DNA of 45,111 bases from Syntrophomonas sp. DTU018 (GCA_001513155.1 LFSR01000047.1:1-45111), one strand, 5' to 3'; shown: positions 8,465-17,980, numbered from the stretch's first letter. The notes: generated from the sequence alone by a model not told the origin. Numbers and translations are program-made.

Positions 8465-9442
8465 TCAGGAACCCAGGGTGGGTTGATCAAAATAGAATAA
8501 GGCTTCATTTATCTCAAATATGTTGTAATTGCCTTCCTCAATAAAGTACTGGATGATCACATCGAATTTGCTGCTGGGAGACAGGGTGTAACCGGCTTTG
8601 CTGAGCAGATCCAGGGTCTCGTCCAGGTTCAGCTTAAGGGCAATAGCCAGGGCCAGAGCGGTTACCTTACTGGGATGGTAGTCTTTATTGCTGCGGATCT
8701 TGGAGAACAGTTTGCGGTCTATATTGGCCCGTTTGTAGGTCTCCACATCGGTCAGGCCTTTTTCATCAATTAATCGCAGCAGCATTTCCGAGAAGGATTC
8801 GTCCAACTGGTCCAATATATGCTCCAAAGACCTCCGGGGACTTTCCTGTATATGGTGGTAGCTTGTATCAAGAAGCTCGATACCCCTGCGGCGCTCCCTG
8901 AGCAGGTGTTCCTCCGCGTAATTATCATCAATATATTTGGTAATGGCCGAAAAGAGTTTTTCGCTTAAAGTGACCGCGTTTTTATCAAAAAGCACCAGGT
9001 AAACATTTGCTTCGTGAGTAAACAAAAATTCACTGATAGCGGAAACTGCCACATGTAAGGCCTGATCCTTAGGATAACCATAAATTCCGGAGGAGATCAG
9101 GGGAAAGGCTATAGATTCACATTTATGCTCTAAGGCCAGGGTCAGGGAATTGATATAGCAGTTGCGCAAAAGCTGGGGTTCATTGGCCTTGCCTCCCTGC
9201 CAGACGGGACCCACGGTGTGGATGATGTACTTGGCCGGGAGTCTGAAGCCGGGGGTAATGACCGCTTCGCCTACTTTGCATCCCCCGATTTTGTTGCAGG
9301 CTTCCTGCAGTTCCCTGGCCCCGGCGGCGGCAAAGATAGCCCCGCAGACCCCGCCGCCCCTCTGCAGAGCGGAATTGGCCGCATTGACTATGGCATCGAC
9401 CTTCATTTTGGTAATATCGTTGCGCACCAAATGAAGTGGCAT
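8465..9442 (-). CDS. Macrodomain protein with C-terminal XRE-like helical region
   Basis: Residues 1-160 form a macrodomain, which binds or hydrolyses ADP-ribose derivatives: NDITKMKVDAIVNAANS, the GGGVCGAI loop, HTVGPVW, and the second loop PLISSGIYGYP. Residues 195-325 are a helical module (GLTDVETYKRANIDRKLFSK, then TALALAIALKLNLDETLDLL and KAGYTLS) that resembles an XRE-type helix-turn-helix and occurs in other Firmicute proteins. Together they suggest a sensor that couples an ADP-ribose-type ligand to DNA or protein binding; that link is inference. I chose the ATG at 9442 because AAAGGAG lies 9 nt upstream, while the ATG at 9451 abuts it. It is 325 residues and probably shares a transcript with the vWA gene downstream. 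Confidence 0.85.
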   Translation of the reverse strand: MPLHLVRNDITKMKVDAIVNAANSALQRGGGVCGAIFAAAGARELQEACNKIGGCKVGEAVITPGFRLPAKYIIHTVGPVWQGGKANEPQLLRNCYINSLTLALEHKCESIAFPLISSGIYGYPKDQALHVAVSAISEFLFTHEANVYLVLFDKNAVTLSEKLFSAITKYIDDNYAEEHLLRERRRGIELLDTSYHHIQESPRRSLEHILDQLDESFSEMLLRLIDEKGLTDVETYKRANIDRKLFSKIRSNKDYHPSKVTALALAIALKLNLDETLDLLSKAGYTLSPSSKFDVIIQYFIEEGNYNIFEINEALFYFDQPTLGS

Positions 9443-9495
9443 CAAGCCCATCTCCTTTCTGCCAGTGCTTAGGCCTGGGTTATGTTATATACATT

Positions 9496-12400
9496 CTACC
9501 CTCTCTCGGTTACGGCCTGCAATTTGGCTAAAGATGAGTAAGCATGGGGATCCCGGGCGGAATCCTTTAGGTTTTTGTGGGCTACGGAGAGCATCAGTTT
9601 CAGGCGGTTGATCTGGTTGATCCCGCTGGCGCCGGGGTCATAGTCAATGGCGGTGATGTTGGCTTCGGGGAAGTTCCTTCTCAATTCCTTTATCATGCCT
9701 TTGCCGGTTACATGGTTGGGGAGGCAGCCGAAGGGCTGCACACAGACGATATTGGGGATCCCGTGCTGGATAAAGTCAATCATCTCAGCGGTCAGGAACC
9801 ATCCTTCCCCGCAGTGGTGCCCCAGGGACATGATCCGGCTGGCCAGGCTGGCCTTGTGATAAATGGAAGTAGGGGCATCAAAGCGCTGGCTTCTCTCCAG
9901 GAAGTATTTCATGGGCTGGCGGTATTTCTCCAGGTAGTGGATAAAATACTTGCCCAGCAGCAGCTCGCTGGTTTTGCCGGACAGGTACCGGGATTTGTAT
10001 ACCTGGTCATAGGCACAGTACAGGAAGAAGTCCAGCAGATCCGGGACTATGACTTCAGCACCTTCCTGTTCCAGGACCTTCACGATCTGGTTGTTGGCAT
10101 CGGGATGGTATTTCACCAGGATCTCGCCCACCACCCCTACCCGGGGTTTGGTCACTGGGGAAAGGGCCAGCTGGTCAAAATCCCTGACGATTCCCTCCAG
10201 GTTGTCTGCATATACTCTCTTGTTATCCGTCTCCAGGTGAACCTTGCAGCGGTCCATCCATTTGCGGTAGAGGAGTTCGGCCGAACCGGGGATTTTTTCG
10301 TAGGGCCTTACCCGGTGCAGGACCCGCATCAGCAGATCCCCGTAGACCACTGCCCGGATAGCTTTTCTCAGAAGACGGCGGGTGATCTGAAAGCCCGGGT
10401 TTTTCTCGGCGCCGTAAAGGTTGGCGGACAGGACCGGGATGTTGTCAAAGCCGGCCTCTTTGAGGGCTTTCCGGAGCAGGGCGATATAGTTGGTAGCCCG
10501 GCACCCGCCGCCGGTCTGGGATATAATCACGGTAGTATTGTCGAGGTCATACCGGCCTGATTTCAGGGCCTGCATCAGCTGGCCGATGACAATTATGGCC
10601 GGGTAGCAGGCGTCATTGTTCACGTATTTGAGGCCCTCGTCCACCGCCTCCCTGTCCACCTCAGGCAGGATCTCCAGCCGGTAGCCCTCACTTTTCACGG
10701 CTGCTTCCAGGAGCTCAAAGTGTATGGGAGCCATCTGGGGGCACAGGATGGTATGGGTCTCTTTCATCTTTTCCGTAAACACGATCCTGTTCTGGGTATA
10801 GGGCACCGGCTCAACGGCGGGCGGATTGCTCCTCCTCTCCCGGGTAACGGCCAGGAGGGAGCGCAGCCGGATTTTGGCGGCCCCCAGGTTGCTGCCTTCG
10901 TCGATTTTAAGAAGGGTGTAGACTTTGCCTTGGGATTTGAGGATTTCCTGCACCTGGTCGGCGGTTATGGCGTCGATGCCGCAGCCGAAGGAAGTCAGCT
11001 GCACCAGTTCCAGATTAGGCTGGGTGCTCACAAAGTCGGCGGCGGCATAGAGACGGGAATGATACATCCACTGATCGATGACTCGCAAGGGGCGCTGGAC
11101 ATGGCCCAGGTGTGCCACCGAGTCTTCGGACAGGACCGCCATTCCCAGGGAATTTATCAGTTCCGGTATGCCGTGGTTGATCTCCGGGTCAATGTGGTAC
11201 GGCCGTCCGGCCAGCACGATTCCCTGCCTGCCGGTTTCCTCCAGGTAGGCCAGGATTTCTTCCGCTTTCCGGCGTACGTCCTCCTTGAAGCGCTGGTCTT
11301 CCTGCCAGCCTTTGCTGACAGCCCGGGCGATTTCTCTTTTCGGGATTTCTTGGAATTCTTCATACAGCCGGTTGATCAGCTGCTTTTTATCATAATAGGG
11401 CAGGAAGGGAGTCATAAGCTGCACGCCCTTCACCCTTATCAAGTCTATGTTGTTTTTGATGACTTCCGGGTAGGAAATAACTATGGGGCAGTTAAAGTGG
11501 TTGTTGGCCTCCTTCTGCTCCAGGCGCTCATAAATGATGCAGGGGTAGAAGATCCTTTTTACTCCCTGTTTGATCAGGGCAATAATATGCCCGTGCACCA
11601 GTTTGGCGGGAAAGCAGATGGTGTCCGACGGGATGGTGTCCATGCCCTGTTCATAAAGGGACCGGGATGAGCGGGGCGAAGTTATCACCCGGAAGCCCAG
11701 CTCGGTAAAAAAGGTATACCAGAAGGGATAATTGTCGTACATGTTCAGGACCAGGGGGATGCCGATAGTTCCCCGGCGGGCCTGTTCCTCCGGCAGGGGC
11801 TGATAGGACCGGAGCCGTTGATACTTGTATTCATAGATATTGGGCAGGGCTTCCTTCCGGTCATGCTTTCCGGCGATGTGCCTTTCACAGCGGTTGCCGG
11901 ATACAAAGCGGCTGCCGTCGGCAAATTTATTTATAGTCAGCAGGCAGGTGTTGCCGCATCCCTTGCAGTTGGTGAGATTGGTCTGCATGGAGAAATGGTC
12001 CAGTTCTTCCGGGGTCAAAAGGGTACTGATCTGGCCCTTGGACCAGCGGTCCCGGGCGATGAGAGCCGCGCCGAAGGCCCCCATCAGCGGGGCAATATTG
12101 GGGCGGATGACTTCCTTGCCGGTGATAAGCTCCAGGCTTCTTAAGACTGCATCATTTTGAAAAGTACCGCCCTGTACCACGATCCTCTCCCCTAGGTCCC
12201 GGGGATTCCTGATCTTCATCACCTTGAAAAGGGCATTTTTGATGACCGAGTAGGAGAGACCGGCGGAAATGTCCCCGACGGTGGCCCCTTCCGCCTGGGC
12301 CTGCTTCACCATGGAATTCATAAAGACCGTGCAGCGGGTGCCCAGATCCACCGGGGCTGAGGCCAGCAGTGCAGCATGGGCGAAATCCTGCACTGACAGG

Positions 12401-13776
12401 TTCAGGGAACTGGCGAACCCTTCGATAAAGGAGCCGCATCCCGATGAGCAGGCCTCGTTGAGCATGATGTTTTCTATATTGCCCTCCCGGATCTTGAGGC
12501 ATTTCATGTCCTGGCCGCCGATGTCCAGGATCAGGTCCACGTCAGGAGCGAAAAACCGGGCCGCCCGGTAGTGGGCCATGGTTTCTACTTCACCGATGTC
12601 AACCCGCAGGGCGGTTTTTATAATTCCTTCCCCATAGCCGGTCACTGCTGCCTGGGCAATGCGGGCGCCGGCCGGCAGGTGGCTGTACAGGTTTCTCAGG
12701 ATATTGATGGCAGAATTTAAAGGGCTGCCGGTATTGCTGCCGTAATAGGAATATAGCAGGGTACCTTTATCATCTATAAGGACCGCCTTGGTAGTGGTGG
12801 ACCCGGCATCTATGCCCAGAAAACAATCCCCGGCAAAGGAATCCAGGTCTCCCAGGTTCACTTGGTGGAGGGAATGCCGCCGGCGGAACTGCTCCAGTTC
12901 CTCCGGGTCCTTAAAGAGAGGCTGCAACCGGAAGATTTCGTGATTTTCACTTGACTCTTCCAGACGTTTTAACAGGCTGGGCAGGTTGGTAAGGCCATCC
13001 TCCCGGGAGGTAAGGGCTGCTCCCATGGCCACATAGTACTGGGCATGATCCGGAAAGATGGCATGCTGGTCGTCCAGCTGCAGGGTGGCTTTAAATCTCT
13101 TGCGCAGTTCCGGCAAAAAGTGCAGGGGACCGCCCAGAAAAGCCACATGGCCTTTTATGGATTTTCCTGCCGCCAGGCCGCTGATGGTCTGGTTGACCAC
13201 CGCCTGAAACACAGATGCGGCAATATCTTCCTTGCGGGCACCTTCATTCAACAGCACCTGGATATCCGTTTTGGCAAAAACACCGCAGCGGGCGGCTACG
13301 GGGTAGATGGTGGTAGAATTCTGGGCCAGTTGGTTTAATCCGGCAGCGTCAGTTCCCAGCAGGGTAGCCATCTGGTCGATGAAGGCGCCGGTTCCCCCGG
13401 CGCAGATGCCGTTCATGCGCTGGTCCAATCCCCCGCGCAGGAAGGTGAGCTTGGCATCTTCCCCGCCCAGTTCGATGACTACGTCGGTCTGGGGGATAAA
13501 GTGCTCCACTGCCTGGTTGCAGGCGATGACTTCCTGGGTATGCGCTATGCCCAGCATGGAGGCCAGGGCTATGCCTGCGGAACCGCTTACCCGGGCGGTG
13601 AGGGGTGCATTGCCGATCTCTGCATAGGCCTGCCTGAGGAGTTCACCGGCGTGTTTTCTGGTATCGGCATGGTGACGGCTGTAGTTTTGATAGATTATCC
13701 TGTCATTATCATCCATGATGATGAGTTTAACCGTAGTAGATCCCACATCGAGGCCCATATGCAGTGTCCGCGCCAT
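9496..13776 (-). CDS. Giant acyl-CoA dehydratase activase-related protein (BadF/HgdC + DUF2229 + HgdB-like)
   Basis: This 1426-residue protein joins the parts of a 2-hydroxyacyl-CoA dehydratase/benzoyl-CoA reductase activation system. There are two ASKHA ATPase domains, one from residue 8 ([10 protein letters not shown], with [11 protein letters not shown] near 120) and one from 320 ([10 protein letters not shown], with [11 protein letters not shown] near 440). In HgdC-type activases two cysteines per subunit hold a bridging [4Fe-4S] cluster. A cysteine segment follows near 600 (NCKGCGNTC), then a DUF2229 region from about 665 and an HgdB-like domain from about 1000 to the end. The family is common in anaerobes, but the substrate of these fused forms is not established. 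The start at 13776 has GGAGGG nine bases before it; an upstream ATG at 13812 lies in the operator region and is less likely. A divergent TetR gene and two palindromes suggest its control. Confidence 0.9.
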   Translation of the reverse strand: MARTLHMGLDVGSTTVKLIIMDDNDRIIYQNYSRHHADTRKHAGELLRQAYAEIGNAPLTARVSGSAGIALASMLGIAHTQEVIACNQAVEHFIPQTDVVIELGGEDAKLTFLRGGLDQRMNGICAGGTGAFIDQMATLLGTDAAGLNQLAQNSTTIYPVAARCGVFAKTDIQVLLNEGARKEDIAASVFQAVVNQTISGLAAGKSIKGHVAFLGGPLHFLPELRKRFKATLQLDDQHAIFPDHAQYYVAMGAALTSREDGLTNLPSLLKRLEESSENHEIFRLQPLFKDPEELEQFRRRHSLHQVNLGDLDSFAGDCFLGIDAGSTTTKAVLIDDKGTLLYSYYGSNTGSPLNSAINILRNLYSHLPAGARIAQAAVTGYGEGIIKTALRVDIGEVETMAHYRAARFFAPDVDLILDIGGQDMKCLKIREGNIENIMLNEACSSGCGSFIEGFASSLNLSVQDFAHAALLASAPVDLGTRCTVFMNSMVKQAQAEGATVGDISAGLSYSVIKNALFKVMKIRNPRDLGERIVVQGGTFQNDAVLRSLELITGKEVIRPNIAPLMGAFGAALIARDRWSKGQISTLLTPEELDHFSMQTNLTNCKGCGNTCLLTINKFADGSRFVSGNRCERHIAGKHDRKEALPNIYEYKYQRLRSYQPLPEEQARRGTIGIPLVLNMYDNYPFWYTFFTELGFRVITSPRSSRSLYEQGMDTIPSDTICFPAKLVHGHIIALIKQGVKRIFYPCIIYERLEQKEANNHFNCPIVISYPEVIKNNIDLIRVKGVQLMTPFLPYYDKKQLINRLYEEFQEIPKREIARAVSKGWQEDQRFKEDVRRKAEEILAYLEETGRQGIVLAGRPYHIDPEINHGIPELINSLGMAVLSEDSVAHLGHVQRPLRVIDQWMYHSRLYAAADFVSTQPNLELVQLTSFGCGIDAITADQVQEILKSQGKVYTLLKIDEGSNLGAAKIRLRSLLAVTRERRSNPPAVEPVPYTQNRIVFTEKMKETHTILCPQMAPIHFELLEAAVKSEGYRLEILPEVDREAVDEGLKYVNNDACYPAIIVIGQLMQALKSGRYDLDNTTVIISQTGGGCRATNYIALLRKALKEAGFDNIPVLSANLYGAEKNPGFQITRRLLRKAIRAVVYGDLLMRVLHRVRPYEKIPGSAELLYRKWMDRCKVHLETDNKRVYADNLEGIVRDFDQLALSPVTKPRVGVVGEILVKYHPDANNQIVKVLEQEGAEVIVPDLLDFFLYCAYDQVYKSRYLSGKTSELLLGKYFIHYLEKYRQPMKYFLERSQRFDAPTSIYHKASLASRIMSLGHHCGEGWFLTAEMIDFIQHGIPNIVCVQPFGCLPNHVTGKGMIKELRRNFPEANITAIDYDPGASGINQINRLKLMLSVAHKNLKDSARDPHAYSSLAKLQAVTERG

Positions 13777-13802
13777 TCCAACCCTCCACCCTTGAAGCAA
13801 TA

Positions 13803-13821
13803 ATTCAAACAATGTTTGAAT
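13803..13821. promoter_or_regulatory. Palindromic operator 1, probable TetR site
   Basis: ATTCAAAC-AAT-GTTTGAAT is a perfect inverted repeat. It shares the core AAACAATGTTT with the second site at 13915-13931. It lies 27 bp upstream of the activase start, where a bound repressor would block transcription. Confidence 0.75.
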
Positions 13822-13914
13822 AACCTGTAGTTTTATGCTATCCTAAAACGGAATTTACGTCAACGGTGGGTTTTTGGGCGATTGAGGGGGAAACAGCTAT
13901 TACGTTATAATTGT

Positions 13915-13931
13915 TTTAAACATTGTTTAAA
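13915..13931. promoter_or_regulatory. Palindromic operator 2, probable TetR site
   Basis: TTTAAAC-ATT-GTTTAAA is a perfect inverted repeat. Its reverse complement gives the same core, AAACAATGTTT, as operator 1, so the joint consensus is TTYAAACAATGTTTRAA. It ends 17 bp before the TetR start codon, consistent with autoregulation. Confidence 0.75.
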
Positions 13932-13948
13932 CACTGGGGGTAGAGTCT

Positions 13949-14554
13949 GTGGAAAACCAGCTGAACGGCCTCAGCACCAAGGAAAGAATCATCAGGGTTA
14001 CCATGGATATGATTGCTGAAGAAGGCCTCCAGAATATTACCATCCGGAAAATCGCCGCAAGGGCTGGTGTCAATGTAGCCGCCGTGAACTACCATTTTGG
14101 GTCCAAAGATGTTCTGATCAATGAAGCACTGCGGAATGTTATCGACCAGCTGAAAAGCGCTTTTGAGTATTTAAAAACGGAAGGCCAGGACGAGAAGGCC
14201 AAATTATATACCTTTGTCAGCAGCTTTATCGGCATCGTAGTTGAATATCCGGACATCTTGAAAAACATGGTCAGGCATGCCATCAACGACCACCCCCTTA
14301 ATGTACAGGAAGAATACCTGGCTTTCATTCGCCATGAGGGCTTTGCCTTGATTAAGGAGACCATCGGGAAAATAACACCGGGTCTGGATGACCAGGTTCT
14401 TTCCCTGAAAGCCCTGAACCTGGTTAGTGGGTTGAATTTTCCAATCTTAATGGGTGAGCACCTGAAAGAATTACTGGGTATCGATCTGTACAATGAGGAG
14501 ATGCGGCAGGCATATATCACAATACTGGTAGATAACATTTGCCGAAAGGATTAG
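13949..14554 (+). CDS. TetR/AcrR family transcriptional regulator
   Basis: This 201-residue regulator has the standard N-terminal DNA-binding domain: TKERIIRVTMDMIAEEG, then the HTH ITIRKIAARAGVNVAAVNYHF and the connecting GSKDVLINEAL. The larger C-terminal part would bind a ligand and form the dimer; it does not show a recognisable ligand class. The start is a GTG at 13949 with a G-rich site (CTGGGGGTAG) upstream. It is divergent from the giant activase gene, with two matching palindromes between them, so it most likely represses both. An acyl-CoA-type inducer would fit the neighbourhood but is not shown. Confidence 0.92.
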   Translation: MENQLNGLSTKERIIRVTMDMIAEEGLQNITIRKIAARAGVNVAAVNYHFGSKDVLINEALRNVIDQLKSAFEYLKTEGQDEKAKLYTFVSSFIGIVVEYPDILKNMVRHAINDHPLNVQEEYLAFIRHEGFALIKETIGKITPGLDDQVLSLKALNLVSGLNFPILMGEHLKELLGIDLYNEEMRQAYITILVDNICRKD

Positions 14555-14599
14555 CAGGGAAATACCGGCTCTTCCATAACAAACCTGGGGCACATGAAA

Positions 14600-14625
14600 A
14601 CCGCCATCCATAACCGGAGGGCGGT
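14600..14625. terminator. Terminator hairpin, left copy (no T-tract)
   Basis: This 26-nt stem-loop (ACCGCC ... GGCGGT) is preceded by an A-tract but followed directly by TCAGACTGTC instead of a T-tract. It is identical over 26 nt to 14780-14805, which does have the T-tract. The pair looks like one bidirectional terminator split and duplicated by an inserted cassette. Confidence 0.8.
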
Positions 14626-14779
14626 CAGACTGTCGAAAAAGGCCATGATAAGAGATCGCCACGTCGCTGCGCTCCTCGCGATGACATAACCAAAAGCCCA
14701 TCATTTGTGTCATTGCGAGGCACGGAGTGCCGTGGCAATCTCGAACGTCCAACTATTATTAAACTTTATTGACACGCTG
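14626..14779. mobile_element. REP-pair cassette between duplicated terminator hairpins (copy 1)
   Basis: This 154-bp segment has inverted ends (inward from the left CAGACTGTCGAAAAA; inward from the right CAGCGTGTCAATAAA). It holds two REP-like palindromes in opposite orientation, at 14652-14686 and 14708-14742. It is flanked by exact 26-nt direct repeats, each a complete hairpin. It carries no gene. The structure fits a non-autonomous, MITE-like element that duplicates its hairpin target, but mobility is inferred. Confidence 0.6.
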
Positions 14780-14810
14780 ACCGCCATCCATAACCGGAGG
14801 GCGGTTTTTG
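14780..14810 (+). terminator. Intrinsic terminator of the TetR gene, right copy
   Basis: The second copy of the 26-nt ACCGCC/GGCGGT hairpin is followed by a T-tract, so it is the working plus-strand terminator. It now lies about 225 bp downstream of the TetR stop because of the cassette between the two copies. Confidence 0.8.
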
Positions 14811-15230
14811 TATTTTCCGGGCCCTATATTTCCAGCAGTGCCAGCGCCACTGATGATGCTGTTATTCCAAAATGTGATAAAAAACAGTTGAAACTGTACC
14901 GACTAGTCAGTATATTAGTAGTAGATAAATCATTTTCGAATCGAAATTTTAAGGGGGGAAGTAATTACCTAATGTAACCAGTCCTGTCAGCAGCGCAAGC
15001 TGTTAACTTGTTATTGATCGCTTCAACCAACAAGAGTTCTAGCCGGCAGAGATTTGTTAATATGCCTCCATGGCGTATTCCTGCTTGAAGCTGCATTGAT
15101 ACCAGCCGCGGTCTCTACTTTACCCTTAATAGTTGTATGGTAATATGTCCTGTTATACAGGGAGAACTGGTGATCTGCTTTAAGCCCATGGAGAAGCTTA
15201 AGGCGTCATCAGGGACAAGGGAGGCTAATT
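14811..15230. other. 420-bp leader region upstream of the acyl-CoA synthetase gene
   Basis: I see no gene or known riboswitch here. The only notable element is the palindrome at 14897-14912. The long distance from that palindrome to the start codon implies a leader of up to about 300 nt, or a second promoter nearer the gene that I could not identify with confidence. Confidence 0.4.
14897..14912. promoter_or_regulatory. Palindrome centred on GACTAGTC, candidate regulator site
   Basis: TACcGACTAGTCaGTA is an inverted repeat with one mismatched pair. Sites centred on GACTAGTC-like cores are typical for TetR-type regulators of fatty-acid genes (FadR/YsiA group). It precedes the acyl-CoA synthetase and enoyl-CoA hydratase genes; the second TetR gene (18411-19046) is an obvious candidate to bind it. 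The binding is not shown. Confidence 0.45.
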
Positions 15231-17099
15231 ATGTCTGGAACTTTAACAAACTTGCCTAAGGACTTGGAACAGGAATTTGCCGCATACCTGGAGAAAAACA
15301 AAACCCTGGCCTACATGATACTGAAAAAGGCAGAGGAGTTTGGGGATCAAGACGCCCTGATCCATAAAGTCAAAGGTCAATGGGTTACCATCAAGTGGAA
15401 AGATTTCGCCGAACAGATCCGGGCAGTGGCCAAAGCCCTTCTGGAGATGGGGATACAGCCCGGCGAGATGGCGGGAATTTTCTCAGCCAACCGTGCAGAA
15501 TGGGCCATTGCCGACCTGGGCATTCTGGCTACAAGGGCAGTATCGGTTCCCATTTATGCCACCAATTCTGCCGAAGAAGCGGCCCATATTGTCAATGATG
15601 CCGGTATAAAGATACTGTTTGTAGGCGAGCAGATACAGTATGACCGGGCCAAGAAGGTAAAGGCCGAGAGTCCTTTCCTGGAAAAAATCGTGGCTTTCGA
15701 CCGTGACATTGTCATATCCGGCGATGACAGCATGTATTTTGATGACCTCCTGGCCATAGGCCGCAGGTCCAAGCAGGATGCCGCCCTCCAGGAGCGGTTG
15801 AACAGCGTAAATCCCGATGACATTCTTACGTTGATTTACACCTCAGGGACCACCGGCAAACCGAAAGGAGCCATACATACCCACCGCAGCTTTATGAATG
15901 GAATTTACCCGTCCAGCCTGCGCTTTCTCTACACTGGTCCCCAGCATGTATCCCTGGCAATACTCCCCCTGAGCCATGTATTTGAACGGATGTGGTCCTA
16001 CGGCTGTATGAGTATGGGCGTACGTATTGCCTACTGTCCAGATCCCAAGCAGTTCCTGGAAGTCATGCAGGAGATCAGGCCCCATTTGATGACCAGTGTG
16101 CCCCGTATCTGGGAAAAGGTATACGGTACCATCCATGAGGGATTGAAAACTGCTTCCCCGGTAAAAGCCAAGATGTTTAACTGGGCGGAGAAGGTGGCGC
16201 TGCAGGTTTACCGCAACAATCTGGCCGGGAAAAAGTCGGGAGTGTTCTTGCGGATCCAGCATTCCCTGGCTGATGCCCTGGTAATGAAAAAAGTACGCCA
16301 GACCCTGGGAGCGGAAAACTGCGATGTTTACCATGTGGGAGGTGCAGCCTTTGCCGCGGAGATCAACGAGTTCTTCCAGGCTTTTGGCATCAACATAATA
16401 CAGGGATATGGCCTGACGGAATTCTTCCCGGTATGTGTGGGCTTTAACGGCTATGGCAGACCAGGGGAATGCGGTCCTATGATTCCTATGGTGCAGGTAC
16501 GGATTTCCGATGAGGGTGAAATCCAGTTAAAGGGCGGCATGTGCATGCAGGGTTACTACAACAACCCGGAGGCCACCGCCGCATGCTTCACCGAGGATGG
16601 CTGGTTCAAGACCCAGGATGTCGGGGAAATGTCGTTTATTAAAAAAGACGGCATGGAACTTGGCTACATAAAGATTACCGACCGCATCAAAGACCTGATT
16701 ATCACCGCGGGAGGCAAAAACATTTCACCCCAGCAGATAGAAATGCGTTTCGGGGAAAACCTGTTCATCGAGCAGTTTGTGACTATCGGGGAAGGAAGAC
16801 CTTATATTACTGCCCTGATAGTGCCCAATTTCGTGGTTCTGGAAGAATACTGCCAGCGCAACAACATCAAATTCACCTCCCGGGAAGACCTGGTTAAAAA
16901 CCCAGCGGTGATCAAACTCTATGATGATATAATTGCCAAGCAGAATGAGTCACTGGCCCGGGTGGAACAGATCAAGAAGTACACGCTGCTGACCAACGAG
17001 CTGACCCAGGAAGGCGGGGAACTGACCCCCACCATGAAGCTGAAGCGCAAGCAGATAGAACAAAAATACCAGGACGTAATCAATGCTATGTATGAGTAA
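15231..17099 (+). CDS. Long-chain acyl-CoA synthetase (AMP-forming)
   Basis: This 622-residue enzyme activates fatty acids to acyl-CoA using ATP, the entry step of beta-oxidation. Motifs are in the right order: the P-loop YTSGTTGKPKGAIHTH near residue 204, the adenine-binding GYGLTE near 396, the TQDVGEM/DGMELGYIKITDR hinge region, and GGKNISP with the C-terminal domain. Length and the ETDG-like segments match the FadD15/FACL type rather than short acetyl-CoA synthetases. The ATG is preceded by GGGAGG at good spacing. The enoyl-CoA hydratase gene starts 50 bp downstream on the same strand, so the two probably form an operon for fatty-acid oxidation. Chain-length preference cannot be read from the sequence. 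Confidence 0.93.
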   Translation: MSGTLTNLPKDLEQEFAAYLEKNKTLAYMILKKAEEFGDQDALIHKVKGQWVTIKWKDFAEQIRAVAKALLEMGIQPGEMAGIFSANRAEWAIADLGILATRAVSVPIYATNSAEEAAHIVNDAGIKILFVGEQIQYDRAKKVKAESPFLEKIVAFDRDIVISGDDSMYFDDLLAIGRRSKQDAALQERLNSVNPDDILTLIYTSGTTGKPKGAIHTHRSFMNGIYPSSLRFLYTGPQHVSLAILPLSHVFERMWSYGCMSMGVRIAYCPDPKQFLEVMQEIRPHLMTSVPRIWEKVYGTIHEGLKTASPVKAKMFNWAEKVALQVYRNNLAGKKSGVFLRIQHSLADALVMKKVRQTLGAENCDVYHVGGAAFAAEINEFFQAFGINIIQGYGLTEFFPVCVGFNGYGRPGECGPMIPMVQVRISDEGEIQLKGGMCMQGYYNNPEATAACFTEDGWFKTQDVGEMSFIKKDGMELGYIKITDRIKDLIITAGGKNISPQQIEMRFGENLFIEQFVTIGEGRPYITALIVPNFVVLEEYCQRNNIKFTSREDLVKNPAVIKLYDDIIAKQNESLARVEQIKKYTLLTNELTQEGGELTPTMKLKRKQIEQKYQDVINAMYE

Positions 17100-17149
17100 C
17101 TCCCTTAAGCTTATATCAATAACTGTATGAAAAAAGGAGGTTAATACTA

Positions 17150-17929
17150 ATGGAATACAAACTGTTAAAAATGGAGAAAAGAGAAGGTGTTGGCATAGTC
17201 CTGTTTGATAATGCCAAATCCATGAACCCCACCAATCCTGAGTCGGTAGCTGAGCTTACTTCAGCTTTTACCGAAATGAACAATGACCCCGAAGTGAAGG
17301 CAGTTATAATAACCGGCGGAGACAAGGTGTTTGCCGCTGGGGGAGATATACCTTACATGGCCGAAGCGTCGGTGCAGGAAATGGAAGAGTTTATCGCTTC
17401 TGCCCACAAGATGGTGGAACTGATCCCCACATCGCCCAAGCCCTATATTGCAGCCGTTGCCGGACCGGCTCTGGGAGGCGGAACTGAAATCTGCCTGGCC
17501 TGTGACATACGCATTGCTGCTGATAATGCTATATTTGGTTTGCCGGAAATTAACCTGGGCATTATGCCCGGCTGCGGCGGAACCCAGCGCCTGGGCAGAG
17601 CCATCGGCTGGAGCCGGGCCCGTTATCTGGTTCTAACCGGGGAAATTATAGATGCCCAGACTGCCTTTAACTTGGGCATAGTCAATAAAGTGGTACCCGT
17701 TGCCGAGCTGCAGGAGGAAGCTTTTAAGCTGGCCAAGTCCCTGGCTCGCAAGAGCCCGGCCGCCCTGCGTACTGCCAAGGCAGCTATGAACTTTGCGGAA
17801 AATAACTCACTGGATGCCGGCCTGGAACACGAACAGAAAATCTGGGCGCTGTTGTTTGCTGGTGAGGACCAGACCGAGGGCATGAAGGCGTTCCTGGAAA
17901 AGAGAAAACCCGTCTACAAGGGTAAATAA
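17150..17929 (+). CDS. Enoyl-CoA hydratase/isomerase (crotonase family)
   Basis: This 259-residue protein is full length for the crotonase family, which hydrates trans-2-enoyl-CoA in beta-oxidation. It shows the CoA/oxyanion loop (KVFAAGGDI), PALGGGTEICLACDIRIA with the first catalytic Glu in GGGTE, and LPEINLGIMPGCGGTQRL with the second catalytic Glu. Both acidic residues of true hydratases are present. A strong AAGGAGG site precedes the ATG. It follows the acyl-CoA synthetase closely and likely shares its transcript. No dehydrogenase or thiolase is in the window, so the rest of the pathway must lie elsewhere. Confidence 0.93.
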   Translation: MEYKLLKMEKREGVGIVLFDNAKSMNPTNPESVAELTSAFTEMNNDPEVKAVIITGGDKVFAAGGDIPYMAEASVQEMEEFIASAHKMVELIPTSPKPYIAAVAGPALGGGTEICLACDIRIAADNAIFGLPEINLGIMPGCGGTQRLGRAIGWSRARYLVLTGEIIDAQTAFNLGIVNKVVPVAELQEEAFKLAKSLARKSPAALRTAKAAMNFAENNSLDAGLEHEQKIWALLFAGEDQTEGMKAFLEKRKPVYKGK

Positions 17930-17980
17930 ATCAGTATTTTCGTGAAAACATCTCTCACGTCAGAAAAAAGCAACTAAAGT

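Noticed and set aside
9577-10560. Long plus-strand open frame (327 codons) and another at 10720-11670
   Set aside because: Both lie opposite the giant activase, which has strong domain matches; they are antisense shadows in GC-rich coding DNA.
14811-15230. Riboswitch in the long leader of the acyl-CoA synthetase gene
   Set aside because: I looked for known aptamer landmarks and terminator-antiterminator pairs and found none that were convincing.
15843-16334. Antisense frame in the acyl-CoA synthetase gene
   Set aside because: It lies opposite a well-supported enzyme gene and shows no recognisable protein features.
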